Positions 44,713 to 53,131 of a DNA stretch of 64,000 nucleotides are shown here, in pieces; within the stretch, counting starts at the first letter, position 1, and each line of letters begins with the position of its first letter. The stretch is from Aromatoleum tolulyticum (GTDB lineage Bacteria > Pseudomonadota > Gammaproteobacteria > Burkholderiales > Rhodocyclaceae): positions 247,152 to 311,151 of the forward strand of contig NZ_FTMD01000002.1 of assembly GCF_900156155.1 (NCBI RefSeq). The letters run 5' to 3'. The translations under genes were made by a program, and so were the position numbers. The notes under the pieces are model-generated. The model had not been told where the DNA came from and ran no database searches. It saw nothing but the letters and a program-made list of their open reading frames with translations.

Positions 44713-45777
44713 CTAGCGCACCGTCTCGACACGCATACCCTCGGCGCCCGCCAGCATCACCTGGCCGTTGGCGCCGGCCGACACACCGAAATACGACATC
44801 GGCTGAGCCGGTTTGACCGGCGTGAACTTGCGCCCCTGGTCACGGCTGACCTCCATCGTTCCCGCCTGCGTGACCAGCACGACCATGCCGTCGGGCAGGA
44901 CCGCGCCCGAGGTCACGCCGGCAAGGCTCGCCATCTCGACGCGCTTCCACGCCCCCCCCGCATCCTCGCTGCGGAACACGCTGCCGCGCATGCCGAAGGT
45001 CAGCAGCGTCGTCGGCGAGATCGGCAGCAGACCGAACAGCGTGCCGCTGTAGGGTGTCGGCAGGGCGACAAAGCGCTTGCTGTCGGGTCCGAGGCGCCAC
45101 ACCATGCCCTGCTCGCCGGCGAGGTAGATGTTCCCGCCGCTTCCGGCAATGGCATTGAAGTGCAATCCCTTGGGATTATCCGTGCGGTCCATCCACGGCA
45201 CCCACGTGGTGCCGCCGTCATCGGTGCGGAAGATGCGGTTGAACGTGCCGACGACGAAGCCGGTCTGCTCGTTGATGAAGTACACGTCGAGGAAGGGCTG
45301 CGTGCCGCCCGCATCGACGAGGGATTTCTCGTCGGCGAGCAATTGCTGCGCGGCCGCATCGTCAGCACCGCGTTTCTCGAAATAGCCGACTGCTACCTCG
45401 GAGGCGTGCCGGCCGTCGAACTGTTTGACCCACGTCGCTCCGCCATCGGTGGACTTGAGCACCACCCCGCCGTGACCGACGGCCCAGCCGGTTTTTTCGG
45501 TCGGAAACGACACCGCCACGAGATCGCTGCTGACGGGAACCGTCGCCTGCGCCCATGTGCGCCCGCCGTCATCGGACAGCACCGCCTGCCCGCGAATACC
45601 GACGGCGACGAAACGCCGTCCGGCATCCGTCACCGCCAGCAGCGGGCTGCGCGCCGCCAGACGGCTGCGCATGGCCGGCTCGTCGATCGGGTGAACGAAT
45701 GCCCCCACCCAGCGTGGCGCTGCAGCCATGGCAGCTGTACCAAGGGCCTGCAGCATGAAAGTACGCCGGTTGACCAT
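44713..45777 (-). CDS. YCF48-like beta-propeller protein, exported
   Basis: Protein of 354 residues with a twin-arginine-like signal (NRRTFMLQALGTAAMAAA) and several YCF48/BNR-type repeats: DDGGRTWAQATVP, TDGGATWVKQF, TDDGGTTWVPW, EDAGGAWKRVE, and RDQGRKFTPV. The repeats build a seven-bladed propeller in related proteins. In other bacteria a protein of this kind is always found beside RND, DUF1302 and DUF1329 genes, probably as a periplasmic scaffold of the transport system. A hydrolase or sensor role cannot be excluded. Confidence 0.87.
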   Translation of the reverse strand: MVNRRTFMLQALGTAAMAAAPRWVGAFVHPIDEPAMRSRLAARSPLLAVTDAGRRFVAVGIRGQAVLSDDGGRTWAQATVPVSSDLVAVSFPTEKTGWAVGHGGVVLKSTDGGATWVKQFDGRHASEVAVGYFEKRGADDAAAQQLLADEKSLVDAGGTQPFLDVYFINEQTGFVVGTFNRIFRTDDGGTTWVPWMDRTDNPKGLHFNAIAGSGGNIYLAGEQGMVWRLGPDSKRFVALPTPYSGTLFGLLPISPTTLLTFGMRGSVFRSEDAGGAWKRVEMASLAGVTSGAVLPDGMVVLVTQAGTMEVSRDQGRKFTPVKPAQPMSYFGVSAGANGQVMLAGAEGMRVETVR

Positions 45778-45895
45778 ACGGCTTTCCCCTTCCGGTTACA
45801 TCGCGCATGAATCGACGGAGAAAACCTGCGTCTCCGCCATCCTGTCCCGATCTTCCGCCGGGCGCCCCCTGCAGGCGTCGCCCGGCGGACAGCCC

Positions 45896-47272
45896 TTATC
45901 GTACGCCGGACCCCGCCAGCGCCTCGGGCGAGAAGAAGTGCTCCGGCTTCGGCGCCACGACCTCCCAACCCTTGGCGTCGGTGGCATACATCTGGTGGCC
46001 GTAGTACCCGTTGGTGAGGTCATACGTCACGAACTGGTCGGTCGCATGCCCCTGCCCCTGCGCCTCGTAGAAGGTGATGGGGATGGAGTGGGTCGTCCGG
46101 TACAACTGGCCCGCCACGTCGTAGTTGTCGGCGATGCCGACCCCCGGCAGATCCTCGTCCCAGTAGAAGACGCGCTTCGGATACATGTGGCGCAGGCCCG
46201 GCTTGACGTTGGCTTCCACCACCCATACGCGGTGCAGTTCCCAGCGCATGCAATCCGGATTGAGGTGCAGCTTGGTGTTCACCGTATCCGGCGGGCATAC
46301 CGAAAGGTCACGCGCCTTGTAGGCGTTGTAGGGGATGTACATCTCCTTCTTGCCGATCAGCTTGAAGTCGTAGCGATCGAGCGCGCCGTAGAACACCGCC
46401 GAATCGTCCACCGTCGCCGCGCTACCGCCGGTCGGGCTGGGCGTGTCGTAGGCGACGTCGGGCGACAGCTTCACGCGCCGCTGTCCGGGCAGGTACGACC
46501 AGGCCTGACGGCCGATGTCGACCATATCCACATTGTCGTGAATCACCAGCTTCTCACCCGCCTTGCGAGCCGGATTCCAGTAGTCGATGCGGATCTTCTC
46601 GTACGGATCCTTGGGACCGATCACGGACGTCTTCTTCGGGTCGAAGATCGGATAGTAGGCGGTGAAGTCATAGACACCCGCAACCGTCTTGTTGCCCTGC
46701 GGATCGACCAGATAGCTGGCAAGACCCTTGATGTCGGTCACATGATTGTCGTACTTGAGCAGACGATTCCACATCACCTCGTTGCCGGTCTTCGGAATCG
46801 GGAACGGCGTTCCGGCATAGCAGCCGTCGAGCTTGAGTTCCTTGTCCATCGTCTTGCAGGCGGTGGCGTTCTTGATCGCGTTGTCCTGGAAGAGCTTCGG
46901 GTAGTTCGCCGTACGGTGGGTCGGATAGACGTCGAGACGGTACGTGGGGTACTTCTTCAGCATCGCCTTGATGCCTTCGGAGAGTTTGTCGGCGTGCTTG
47001 TCCACGTTCTTCCCGTCGATGACGAGCACCGGCTTCTCGTTTGCGAACGGATCGGGACGCGCGCCGGGCACCTTCGGGTCGTAGTTGGCGGCCTTTACCG
47101 GGCCGGTCCACTCCGGAATCGTGCCGTCCTTGTTGCCGGCCTTTTCCGCGCCCCACGGCAGCAGGGTGGTACCAAGTTGCTTCGCCTCTTCGGCGGTTAC
47201 GGCAGCGACGGCCCCGCCGGCGTACGCGGCGACCAGTGCGGCCAGCAAGGTAATTTTGGAACGGAGCATCAT
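45896..47272 (-). CDS. DUF1329 exported protein (periplasmic, outer-membrane-lipid-type)
   Basis: Protein of 458 residues with a Sec signal peptide cleaved near residue 23-24 (AGGAVAA). The rest matches DUF1329 in pattern, including the repeated Tyr/Asp-rich strands that suggest a LolA/LolB-like or outer-membrane sorting fold. The ATG at 47272 follows GGAGATACC. It is 22 bases downstream of the DUF1302 gene. Such pairs appear linked to uptake or export of hydrophobic compounds; direct biochemical proof is limited. Confidence 0.88.
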   Translation of the reverse strand: MMLRSKITLLAALVAAYAGGAVAAVTAEEAKQLGTTLLPWGAEKAGNKDGTIPEWTGPVKAANYDPKVPGARPDPFANEKPVLVIDGKNVDKHADKLSEGIKAMLKKYPTYRLDVYPTHRTANYPKLFQDNAIKNATACKTMDKELKLDGCYAGTPFPIPKTGNEVMWNRLLKYDNHVTDIKGLASYLVDPQGNKTVAGVYDFTAYYPIFDPKKTSVIGPKDPYEKIRIDYWNPARKAGEKLVIHDNVDMVDIGRQAWSYLPGQRRVKLSPDVAYDTPSPTGGSAATVDDSAVFYGALDRYDFKLIGKKEMYIPYNAYKARDLSVCPPDTVNTKLHLNPDCMRWELHRVWVVEANVKPGLRHMYPKRVFYWDEDLPGVGIADNYDVAGQLYRTTHSIPITFYEAQGQGHATDQFVTYDLTNGYYGHQMYATDAKGWEVVAPKPEHFFSPEALAGSGVR

Positions 47273-47294
47273 TTCAGGTATCTCCAGTCGATCT

Positions 47295-48965
47295 TCAGAA
47301 TGTGGTCTTGAACGTGACGGACAGCCAGCCGCGGTCATGCAGCGGCGCCATGCCGCCGCTCGCGGTACCCATCACGACGGGGCTGATCCCCGGGACGAAG
47401 GCGAGCGGGTTCGGGCCCTTGTTGTAACTGCCGAAGTAGTCCGTGTAGGCGATATCGAGCTTGTAGCGGGCCTGATAATCGAAACCGACGCCTACGCTCC
47501 AGCTACCGTTGCCCTCGTTACCCCCGGCCGGAACGGGCGAGTTGCCGCTGATGCCCGTGTCGAAGTGGATCGGCATGGTGATGTCCGTCTGCGGCAGGGC
47601 GGAGAACCACGTCGGCGTGAAGGTCATGCCGAAGCCCCAGGCATCACGCGTCGAGCAACCGTCGTCCCGGCCGCCGCGACCACCGAACGAGTCGGCGCAC
47701 GCGTGGCCGACACCGGCGTAGAACGCCTTGGTCTTGCTGTCGAGGCTCTGAAGACGGCTGTAGGTAAGTTCCGCCAGCAGGGTTGCCGAATCGAACACCG
47801 ATGTCTTGCCGATGTACGCGATCGCGTTCGCAAGCGCATGCCACGTGTCGCCGCGCGCGATTTCCGGCGAACCGAAGGCGGTGTTCAGCGCAGTATCCTT
47901 GCGATGCACGATTTCCGCGCCGATCGCCGTACCGCCGACCAGTGTGGACATGCTCACGCCGATCAGCTTGACGTCCTCGGCGTAGGCGTTGTGCAGTTCG
48001 CCGAAGGTTCCCCCGGTGCTCAGCACCGCCGGAAGCTTGTCGTCGAAGCGGCGATAGTAAACGCCGAACGTGCCGAGATCGGTTGCCAGCTTGGCATTGA
48101 TGCCCCAGCTGCCGGTGTCGTCCGGAATTTCGTGCGGACCGGATTTCAGGTTTCCGTGGTACGGAATCCCCAGAAAATTGGTACCGCGCTGGAACAGCGG
48201 GTCGAAGGTGTTGAAGTAGGTGCTGCCCTCGGCCAGCCGGTAGGGCTTCCACTCGAGGAAGTACTGACCGGCGATCGACAGCTTGTCGGTCACCTGCGCC
48301 GCGAACGAAAGCTGGTTGAGCGGGAGGAACAGTTCCTTCGCTTCGGAGCCCGGCGTCGCAAGGGCCTTGCGGAAATCGACCGGCCCCTGGGAGTACGAAA
48401 CGCCGTGGATCGGCGAGAACAGGGATTCACCCCAATAGACGGTGTGACGCCCCGCCTTCATGTCGATCGGCCGCCCGCCCACCTCGAGGCGCCCGAACAC
48501 GAAGGCATCGAGGATCTCACCCGAACTGGTGTACGGGCGCGCCACCGAGTCGGTCAGGCGATTGCGCGGAAACGCGGTACCGAGGCCCGCGCGCTGATAC
48601 GCGGGATTGCCTTCGACGTCGCGGTCATAGGCGGCGTCGTACCACGCCGCCCCGGAAACGCGGAAGCCGTGGTGCTTGTTGTAGATGAAGTCGAATTCGG
48701 ACAGCAGGTCGACACGATTGGTGACCATCTCGCCCTGGTCGAAGCGGTGCTCGCCCCCCTGCATGCCCCAGGAATCGCCGAGCTTGCGATCACGCTCATC
48801 GATCCGCCAGCCGGCGTTGTACTTGACGGTATTGTCCCAGCGAACGTTGAGATTTTCGTTTCCGGTCGGAATTTCGAACGCGTGCGCGGCGCCGCTGCAC
48901 AGGGCCGCGGCAGCCACCCCCTGTGCGATCCGCCGCGGAATGATCCGGTATTTGCGATTTCGGTT
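47295..48965 (-). CDS. DUF1302 outer-membrane beta-barrel-like protein (GTG start)
   Basis: Protein of 556 residues. A signal peptide ends near AHA30 (CSGAAHA-FEI), then many amphipathic strands and a C-terminal WLSVTFKTTF, the aromatic-ended signature of outer-membrane barrels. The start is GTG at 48965, chosen because the perfect GGAGGAG lies 7 bases upstream; an ATG at 48998 would put that site inside the gene. It is first in the DUF1302/DUF1329/YCF48/RND operon and may be the outer-membrane pore for the substrate. Confidence 0.88.
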   Translation of the reverse strand, partial: NRNRKYRIIPRRIAQGVAAAALCSGAAHAFEIPTGNENLNVRWDNTVKYNAGWRIDERDRKLGDSWGMQGGEHRFDQGEMVTNRVDLLSEFDFIYNKHHGFRVSGAAWYDAAYDRDVEGNPAYQRAGLGTAFPRNRLTDSVARPYTSSGEILDAFVFGRLEVGGRPIDMKAGRHTVYWGESLFSPIHGVSYSQGPVDFRKALATPGSEAKELFLPLNQLSFAAQVTDKLSIAGQYFLEWKPYRLAEGSTYFNTFDPLFQRGTNFLGIPYHGNLKSGPHEIPDDTGSWGINAKLATDLGTFGVYYRRFDDKLPAVLSTGGTFGELHNAYAEDVKLIGVSMSTLVGGTAIGAEIVHRKDTALNTAFGSPEIARGDTWHALANAIAYIGKTSVFDSATLLAELTYSRLQSLDSKTKAFYAGVGHACADSFGGRGGRDDGCSTRDAWGFGMTFTPTWFSALPQTDITMPIHFDTGISGNSPVPAGGNEGNGSWSVGVGFDYQARYKLDIAYTDYFGSYNKGPNPLAFVPGISPVVMGTASGGMAPLHDRGWLSVTFKTTF

Positions 48966-49078
48966 CACTTCCAACTCCTCCTTTGAGTTGCGCTTCATTT
49001 GTTTTCAACCAACAACTCCTGAAGTCTCTTGCCGGCTTTGCTTCGCGAGCACGGTATGCAGGTGTCGCGAGGACCGGT

Positions 49079-49094
49079 CCAACCGGCCGGTCGA
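49079..49094. promoter_or_regulatory. Weaker regulon palindrome (site 9)
   Basis: CCAACC-GGCC-GGTCGA, with a mismatch in the left half, 114 bases upstream of the DUF1302 start and 100 bases from the strong site at 49193. A GGACCGGTCC palindrome abuts it at 49071-49080. No promoter boxes surround it, so it may be an auxiliary site. The 411-base gap 48966-49376 holds these two sites and no gene. Confidence 0.45.
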
Positions 49095-49186
49095 TGCCTT
49101 GCGAAGACTTACCCGCCTTCTTGGGGATTCCGCACCACCCAGGCGGAGTGACATTTCCGGATAGTTGGGTGACCGCGTTCGAAAGT

Positions 49187-49215
49187 AGAATATCGACCGA
49201 CCGGTCGGGTGTCAA
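49187..49215 (-). promoter_or_regulatory. Leftward promoter with operator in the spacer (site 10)
   Basis: TTGACA (49215-49210), 17-base spacer, TATTCT (49192-49187). The palindrome TCGACC-GACC-GGTCGG (49193-49208) is contained in the spacer. It drives the DUF1302/DUF1329/YCF48/RND operon. The leader to the GTG at 48965 is about 215 bases. Confidence 0.85.
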
Positions 49216-49376
49216 GAACATCTTGTCACCGATTTTCAAAACGCTTGAAACCCTTGCGTGACACGGCTTTCAGGGGATAAATGTGGAACGGCGCGCGCAT
49301 CCCGGGCCCGCCTCATTCATCAATGGGCCTTCAGGCGACCCTGCGGGCGGCCGTCGATCCGCTGCCCCGGATACCG

Positions 49377-50108
49377 CTACGCCGCCAAGAAGGCGCCGTC
49401 GACCGTCAGCACGCAGCCCGACACATAGGACGCCGCATCGCTCGCGAGCCACAGCACCGCATTGGCCAACTCCTGCGGCGTGCCGATGCGGTGCAGCGGT
49501 ACCGCGTTGACGATGCTCATCGTCGCGTCGGCCGCGCGCAGCATCGGTGTATCGATCGGGCCGGGCGCGACCCCGATCACACGGATGCCGTACTGCCCGT
49601 ATTCGTGCGCGGCCGAACGGGTCAGCGACACCACCGCCGCCTTGCTCGCGGCGTAGATCGCGGCACCGGCGTAGATCGGCCGCAAGCCCTGCACCGACGC
49701 GATATTGATGATCACGCCCGCCCCCTGCCCGACCATCGCCTGCAGGCCGTACCTCAGGCCATACAGCGTGCCCTTGAGATTCACGCCGAGCACCGCGTCG
49801 ATGGCCTCGTCCTGCAGCTCCGCGAGCGGCATCAGCGGGCCGTTGATGCCGGCGTTATTGACGAGGACGTCGAGCCGGCCGAAGCGCGAGGTCGCGACCG
49901 CAACGAGCTCCTTCACGTCCTGCGCCTTCGACACATCGCACTGGTGATACACGATGGCCGCGTCCTTGAACGGCTCCGGCTCGACCGCGCGATCCCCAAC
50001 CACGACCCGGGCGCCCTGCGCCGCGAATCCGATCACCATCGCACGCCCCATGCCGGAGTTGCCCCCGGTCACGACGACCACCTTGCCCTTCAGATCATCG
50101 AATTGCAT
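49377..50108 (-). CDS. Short-chain dehydrogenase/reductase
   Basis: SDR of 243 residues with TGGNSGMG, NNAG and YAASK. The ATG at 50108 follows GAGGGG. It is transcribed alone and leftward from the promoter at 50271-50299, diverging from fdhD, and ends 411 bases before the DUF1302 start. It may catalyse an early alcohol oxidation linked to uptake. Confidence 0.9.
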   Translation of the reverse strand: MQFDDLKGKVVVVTGGNSGMGRAMVIGFAAQGARVVVGDRAVEPEPFKDAAIVYHQCDVSKAQDVKELVAVATSRFGRLDVLVNNAGINGPLMPLAELQDEAIDAVLGVNLKGTLYGLRYGLQAMVGQGAGVIINIASVQGLRPIYAGAAIYAASKAAVVSLTRSAAHEYGQYGIRVIGVAPGPIDTPMLRAADATMSIVNAVPLHRIGTPQELANAVLWLASDAASYVSGCVLTVDGAFLAA

Positions 50109-50270
50109 CGAAATCCCCTCATTCGGATGGCGGAGGCAGTCGCCCGACTCTCCCATTGTCGTCACTCCTCCTGTTCTTGTAGAGTCCCGACATTGGCAAG
50201 CCCTGCGCCGCCTGCCCCCTGCGTACCGGTGCAAATCTGCCTGCCGATGGGACTGTGCAGAGCGGGGATA

Positions 50271-50299
50271 ACGGTACCGACCGTCCGGTCGGTTGTCAA
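50271..50299 (-). promoter_or_regulatory. Leftward promoter with operator in the spacer (site 11)
   Basis: TTGACA (50299-50294), 17-base spacer, TACCGT (50276-50271). The palindrome ACCGACC-GTCC-GGTCGGT (50276-50293) fills the spacer and is a perfect 7-base inverted repeat. It drives the SDR at 49377-50108. Confidence 0.85.
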
Positions 50300-50356
50300 T
50301 GCAGTTTTTTCCGCAATTTTGCACGCGAGCGAATTTCTCCGAACAAAAAAGACCCA

Positions 50357-50385
50357 TTGCGCCCGACCAGTCGGTCGGCTATTGG
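50357..50385 (+). promoter_or_regulatory. Rightward promoter with operator in the spacer (site 12)
   Basis: TTGCGC (50357-50362), 17-base spacer, TATTGG (50380-50385). The palindrome CCGACC-AGTC-GGTCGG (50363-50378) is a perfect inverted repeat within the spacer. It drives fdhD. Sites 11 and 12 lie 70 bases apart in the 355-base divergent gap 50109-50463, which carries no gene. Confidence 0.8.
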
Positions 50386-50463
50386 TGATAAGATGAATTC
50401 AACCAGCCGCCCTCATGCCGGCTGCGATTGACGCACCAAATCTATTGCGCTGGAGTCGAGCCC

Positions 50464-51354
50464 ATGAACGTCCCGCGAGATCACCTTCCGCGCCAATTCG
50501 GCGTCACCCCTGCGGCTGCCGAGCACCATTCGGGCGAAGGCGGACGGCGCACGATTCCGGAATGCCAGGTCGTGCGCGAGGATGTACTGACCATCGAGGT
50601 CGAGGGTATCGGGGCGTATTCCCTGATGTGGACGCCGACCGACGAACCCCCGGGCGACGTCGGCTACACGGCCCAGGACGGCGTCCTCGCCGACGGCAAC
50701 ATCCCCGAGGCGCTGGCACTGGCCGCGGGCTTCGCCTTCACCGAGGGGATCATCGACAGCCTGTCCGACATCGCGGCGATGTGGATCTGCCACGAGCGTC
50801 CGGACGTCGTTAACCTGCGCCTGACGCATCCCGACGAGGCCAACGTGCGCCGCCGCAATGTCGTCGTGAATAGCTCCTGCGGGGTGTGCGGCGGCCGTGA
50901 GCAACTCTTCGATGGCGTCACCTGCACGGCCCCGCCAGTCGGCAACCTGCGACTGCGGATCGCAGATCTCGCGACCATCCGCACGGCGATGCAGGATCGC
51001 CAGCGCGTCTTCGGCGCTACCGGCGGGACGCACGGTGCGACCCTCTTCGGGCCGGACCTGCAGCTGCTCGCAGTCGCGGAGGACCTCGGCCGCCACAACG
51101 CGCTCGACAAGGTGATCGGCCGCCACCTCCTCGCCGGGCGGAGTTTCGCCGGCTGCGGGGCCTTCATCTCCAGCCGCGTGAGCTACGAGATGGCCGCCAA
51201 GGCGGTGCGCGCCGGACTCGAGGTGCTGGCCGCGATCTCCGCACCTTCATCCCTCGCGATCGAACTCGCGCAGCGCCACGGCCTCACGCTGTGCGGTTTC
51301 GTCCGTGACGACCGGGCGATGGTCTACGCGCATCCGCAGCGCATCATCGACTGA
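50464..51354 (+). CDS. fdhD: Formate dehydrogenase accessory sulfurtransferase FdhD
   Basis: FdhD-family protein of 296 residues, cytoplasmic. It passes sulfur from a cysteine desulfurase to the molybdenum cofactor so that molybdoenzymes of the formate dehydrogenase type gain their terminal sulfur ligand. The active-site pair is Cys139 and Cys142 in SSCGVCGG, and EDLGRHNALDKVIG is the family signature. The ATG at 50464 has GGAGTCGAG upstream. No formate dehydrogenase is encoded in this window. FdhD probably serves the molybdoenzymes at 38808 and 54773, which share its promoter type. Confidence 0.95.
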   Translation: MNVPRDHLPRQFGVTPAAAEHHSGEGGRRTIPECQVVREDVLTIEVEGIGAYSLMWTPTDEPPGDVGYTAQDGVLADGNIPEALALAAGFAFTEGIIDSLSDIAAMWICHERPDVVNLRLTHPDEANVRRRNVVVNSSCGVCGGREQLFDGVTCTAPPVGNLRLRIADLATIRTAMQDRQRVFGATGGTHGATLFGPDLQLLAVAEDLGRHNALDKVIGRHLLAGRSFAGCGAFISSRVSYEMAAKAVRAGLEVLAAISAPSSLAIELAQRHGLTLCGFVRDDRAMVYAHPQRIID

Positions 51355-51393
51355 AGCACGGGCAGCCCCAGCCGCCGCCGAAGGTCCATTGTT

Positions 51394-51487
51394 CCTCCCC
51401 CTTCAAGGGGGAGGTTAGGAGGGGGATGGGTTTCTGCCGGAGCTGCTAAACCCATCCCCACCCCAACCCTCCCCTTGAAGGGGAGGG
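51394..51487. repeat. REP/BIME-like nested inverted repeat
   Basis: A 94-base element with two small stem-loops (CCTCCCCCTT-C-AAGGGGGAGG at 51394-51414 and CCCTCCCCTT-G-AAGGGGAGGG at 51467-51487). Between them lies a larger repeat, GGGGATGGGTTT (51422-51433) pairing with AAACCCATCCCC (51448-51459). It occupies the convergent gap between fdhD and the flavoprotein gene, so it may also stop transcription from both sides. Such elements are often present in many genomic copies. Confidence 0.75.
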
Positions 51488-51504
51488 AGCGACCGTGCTG
51501 CGAC

Positions 51505-52971
51505 TCAGACGGGCGTTGCCGCCGCCGCGCGCCGTCCGGCGCAGCGACCGAAGAACGACCCGGGCCCAAGGCTCAGCCCGCTCGCGTAGCCCTCGCCGTC
51601 CTGTGGAATGCTCGACACGCACGCCCCCGCCGCGTACAGGCCCGCAACGGTCCGGCCGAGCGGCGTCAGCACCTCGCCGTCGGCGTTCGTCTTCAATCCG
51701 CCGAGCGTGATGAAGAGATAGGTCGACTTGTTGAACGACACGTCGAACGCCGCATACGGGCCGACGTTCAGCGGCTTGACCCACTCGGGATGCTTGTAGA
51801 ACAGCGGATCCTCGCCGTTCTCCGCATGGCGGTTGTACTCCGCGAGCGTGCGCTGCAGCGATCCCTCCGGCAGCTTCAACCCCACCTCCATCTCCTCCAC
51901 GGTCTCCCAGCCGTCCACCAGCGTGTGGTGCGAATAGTCGGTGAGTTCCGGATAGGCGAAGATCTCCGCATCGAGGATCAGGTAGGCCTTGTACTCGGGC
52001 TGCTCGATGATGTGCGCGGCGGTGCGGCCGTGATACGAATCCTCGGCCACGAAGCGCTCGCCGCGCGAATTCACGAGAATGCCCTTGATCAGCTGCGCCG
52101 GCGGATAGAACGAGGCCGTCGCGATCACCCCGCCCATCGCCTGCGTCGCCCCGCCCGCCGACGCGCCGAGCTTGATCCCGGCGCCGTCGTTGTAGGGAAT
52201 GCCCAGCGGCTCGGAATTGCCCGTCACCAGCGGCACGTATTCCTCGAGCATGTCGCGGTTGAGGTTGAAGCCGCCGGTGGACAGGATCACGCCGCGGCGT
52301 GCGCGCAGGTGGATCTCCTCGCCCGAACGCTTCACGCGCACGCCGACGACGCGCCCGTCCGCATCCATCACCAGGCCCGTGACCTGGCTGTCGTAAGCCG
52401 CACGGATCCCTTCCGCCGCGCAGCGCGCAAGCAGCGCCTCCATCGCCTGCGAACCCGCGTCGTCACCGGCCCGCGCAACCTTGTGGCCACGCGGCGCCGG
52501 CTTCGCGACGTCGCGGAACGGCCACACCTTCTCGCTGCCGGTGCTCATCAGGCATTCCGTCGTGTTCAGGAACACCGACTTGCCCGGATAGTAGCTGCGC
52601 TCGAACTGCACGCCCTGCGCTTCGAGCCAGTCGAAGTGCTCGACGCACCCGTCGCAGAATCGCCGCACCATCCCCGCGTCGGGCGCCCGGGTGCTCGCCA
52701 TCAGGAACTTGTACATCTCGTCGGGCGTGTCCTCGTAGCCGGCCGCCTTCTGCACCGCCGTTCCGCCCCCGAGATAGAAGATGCCCGACGACATCGCGCT
52801 CGCACCGCCGCCACCGCTCGCACGTTCCACCACCAGCACGTCCGCACCCGCGCGCTTCGCCTCCAGGGCGGCGCACGCGCCGGCGATGCCATAACCGACG
52901 ACGATCACGTCGGCCCTGTCGTCCCAATGCGCCACGCGGGCCGATTCGATCACTTCGGGAATTGCCTTCAT
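51505..52971 (-). CDS. FAD-dependent dehydrogenase, 3-ketosteroid-delta1-dehydrogenase-like
   Basis: Flavoprotein of 488 residues. The FAD motif VVGYGIAGACAALEA is near 25-40, and the C-terminal segments GGLKTNADGEVL and YASGLSLGPGSFFG close the site. It is related to the protein at 5575 but clearly different. The ATG at 52971 is preferred since GGAGG is 5 bases upstream; an ATG four codons earlier has none. It is the last gene of the leftward operon after the NrfD-like membrane subunit, so it may exchange electrons or substrate with the molybdoenzyme complex. Confidence 0.88.
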   Translation of the reverse strand: MKAIPEVIESARVAHWDDRADVIVVGYGIAGACAALEAKRAGADVLVVERASGGGGASAMSSGIFYLGGGTAVQKAAGYEDTPDEMYKFLMASTRAPDAGMVRRFCDGCVEHFDWLEAQGVQFERSYYPGKSVFLNTTECLMSTGSEKVWPFRDVAKPAPRGHKVARAGDDAGSQAMEALLARCAAEGIRAAYDSQVTGLVMDADGRVVGVRVKRSGEEIHLRARRGVILSTGGFNLNRDMLEEYVPLVTGNSEPLGIPYNDGAGIKLGASAGGATQAMGGVIATASFYPPAQLIKGILVNSRGERFVAEDSYHGRTAAHIIEQPEYKAYLILDAEIFAYPELTDYSHHTLVDGWETVEEMEVGLKLPEGSLQRTLAEYNRHAENGEDPLFYKHPEWVKPLNVGPYAAFDVSFNKSTYLFITLGGLKTNADGEVLTPLGRTVAGLYAAGACVSSIPQDGEGYASGLSLGPGSFFGRCAGRRAAAATPV

Positions 52972-53131
52972 CCATGCCTCCATCGGTGTTGTCGGGCGTA
53001 CGGGCGGCAGCCAGCAGCCGATCGCCGCCCTCGGACGACGCCGCCCCCTCCGGATGCCGCCGGATCACCCATATCGAAAGACAGCGGCGGGTCGCCGGAC
53101 GGCGCCCGCCTATTCAGTCGTCTGCGGCCGC

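Noticed and set aside
42032-44716. Rightward open frame of 894 codons over the RND gene
   Set aside because: Antisense shadow with no recognisable domain; the leftward RND protein explains the region.
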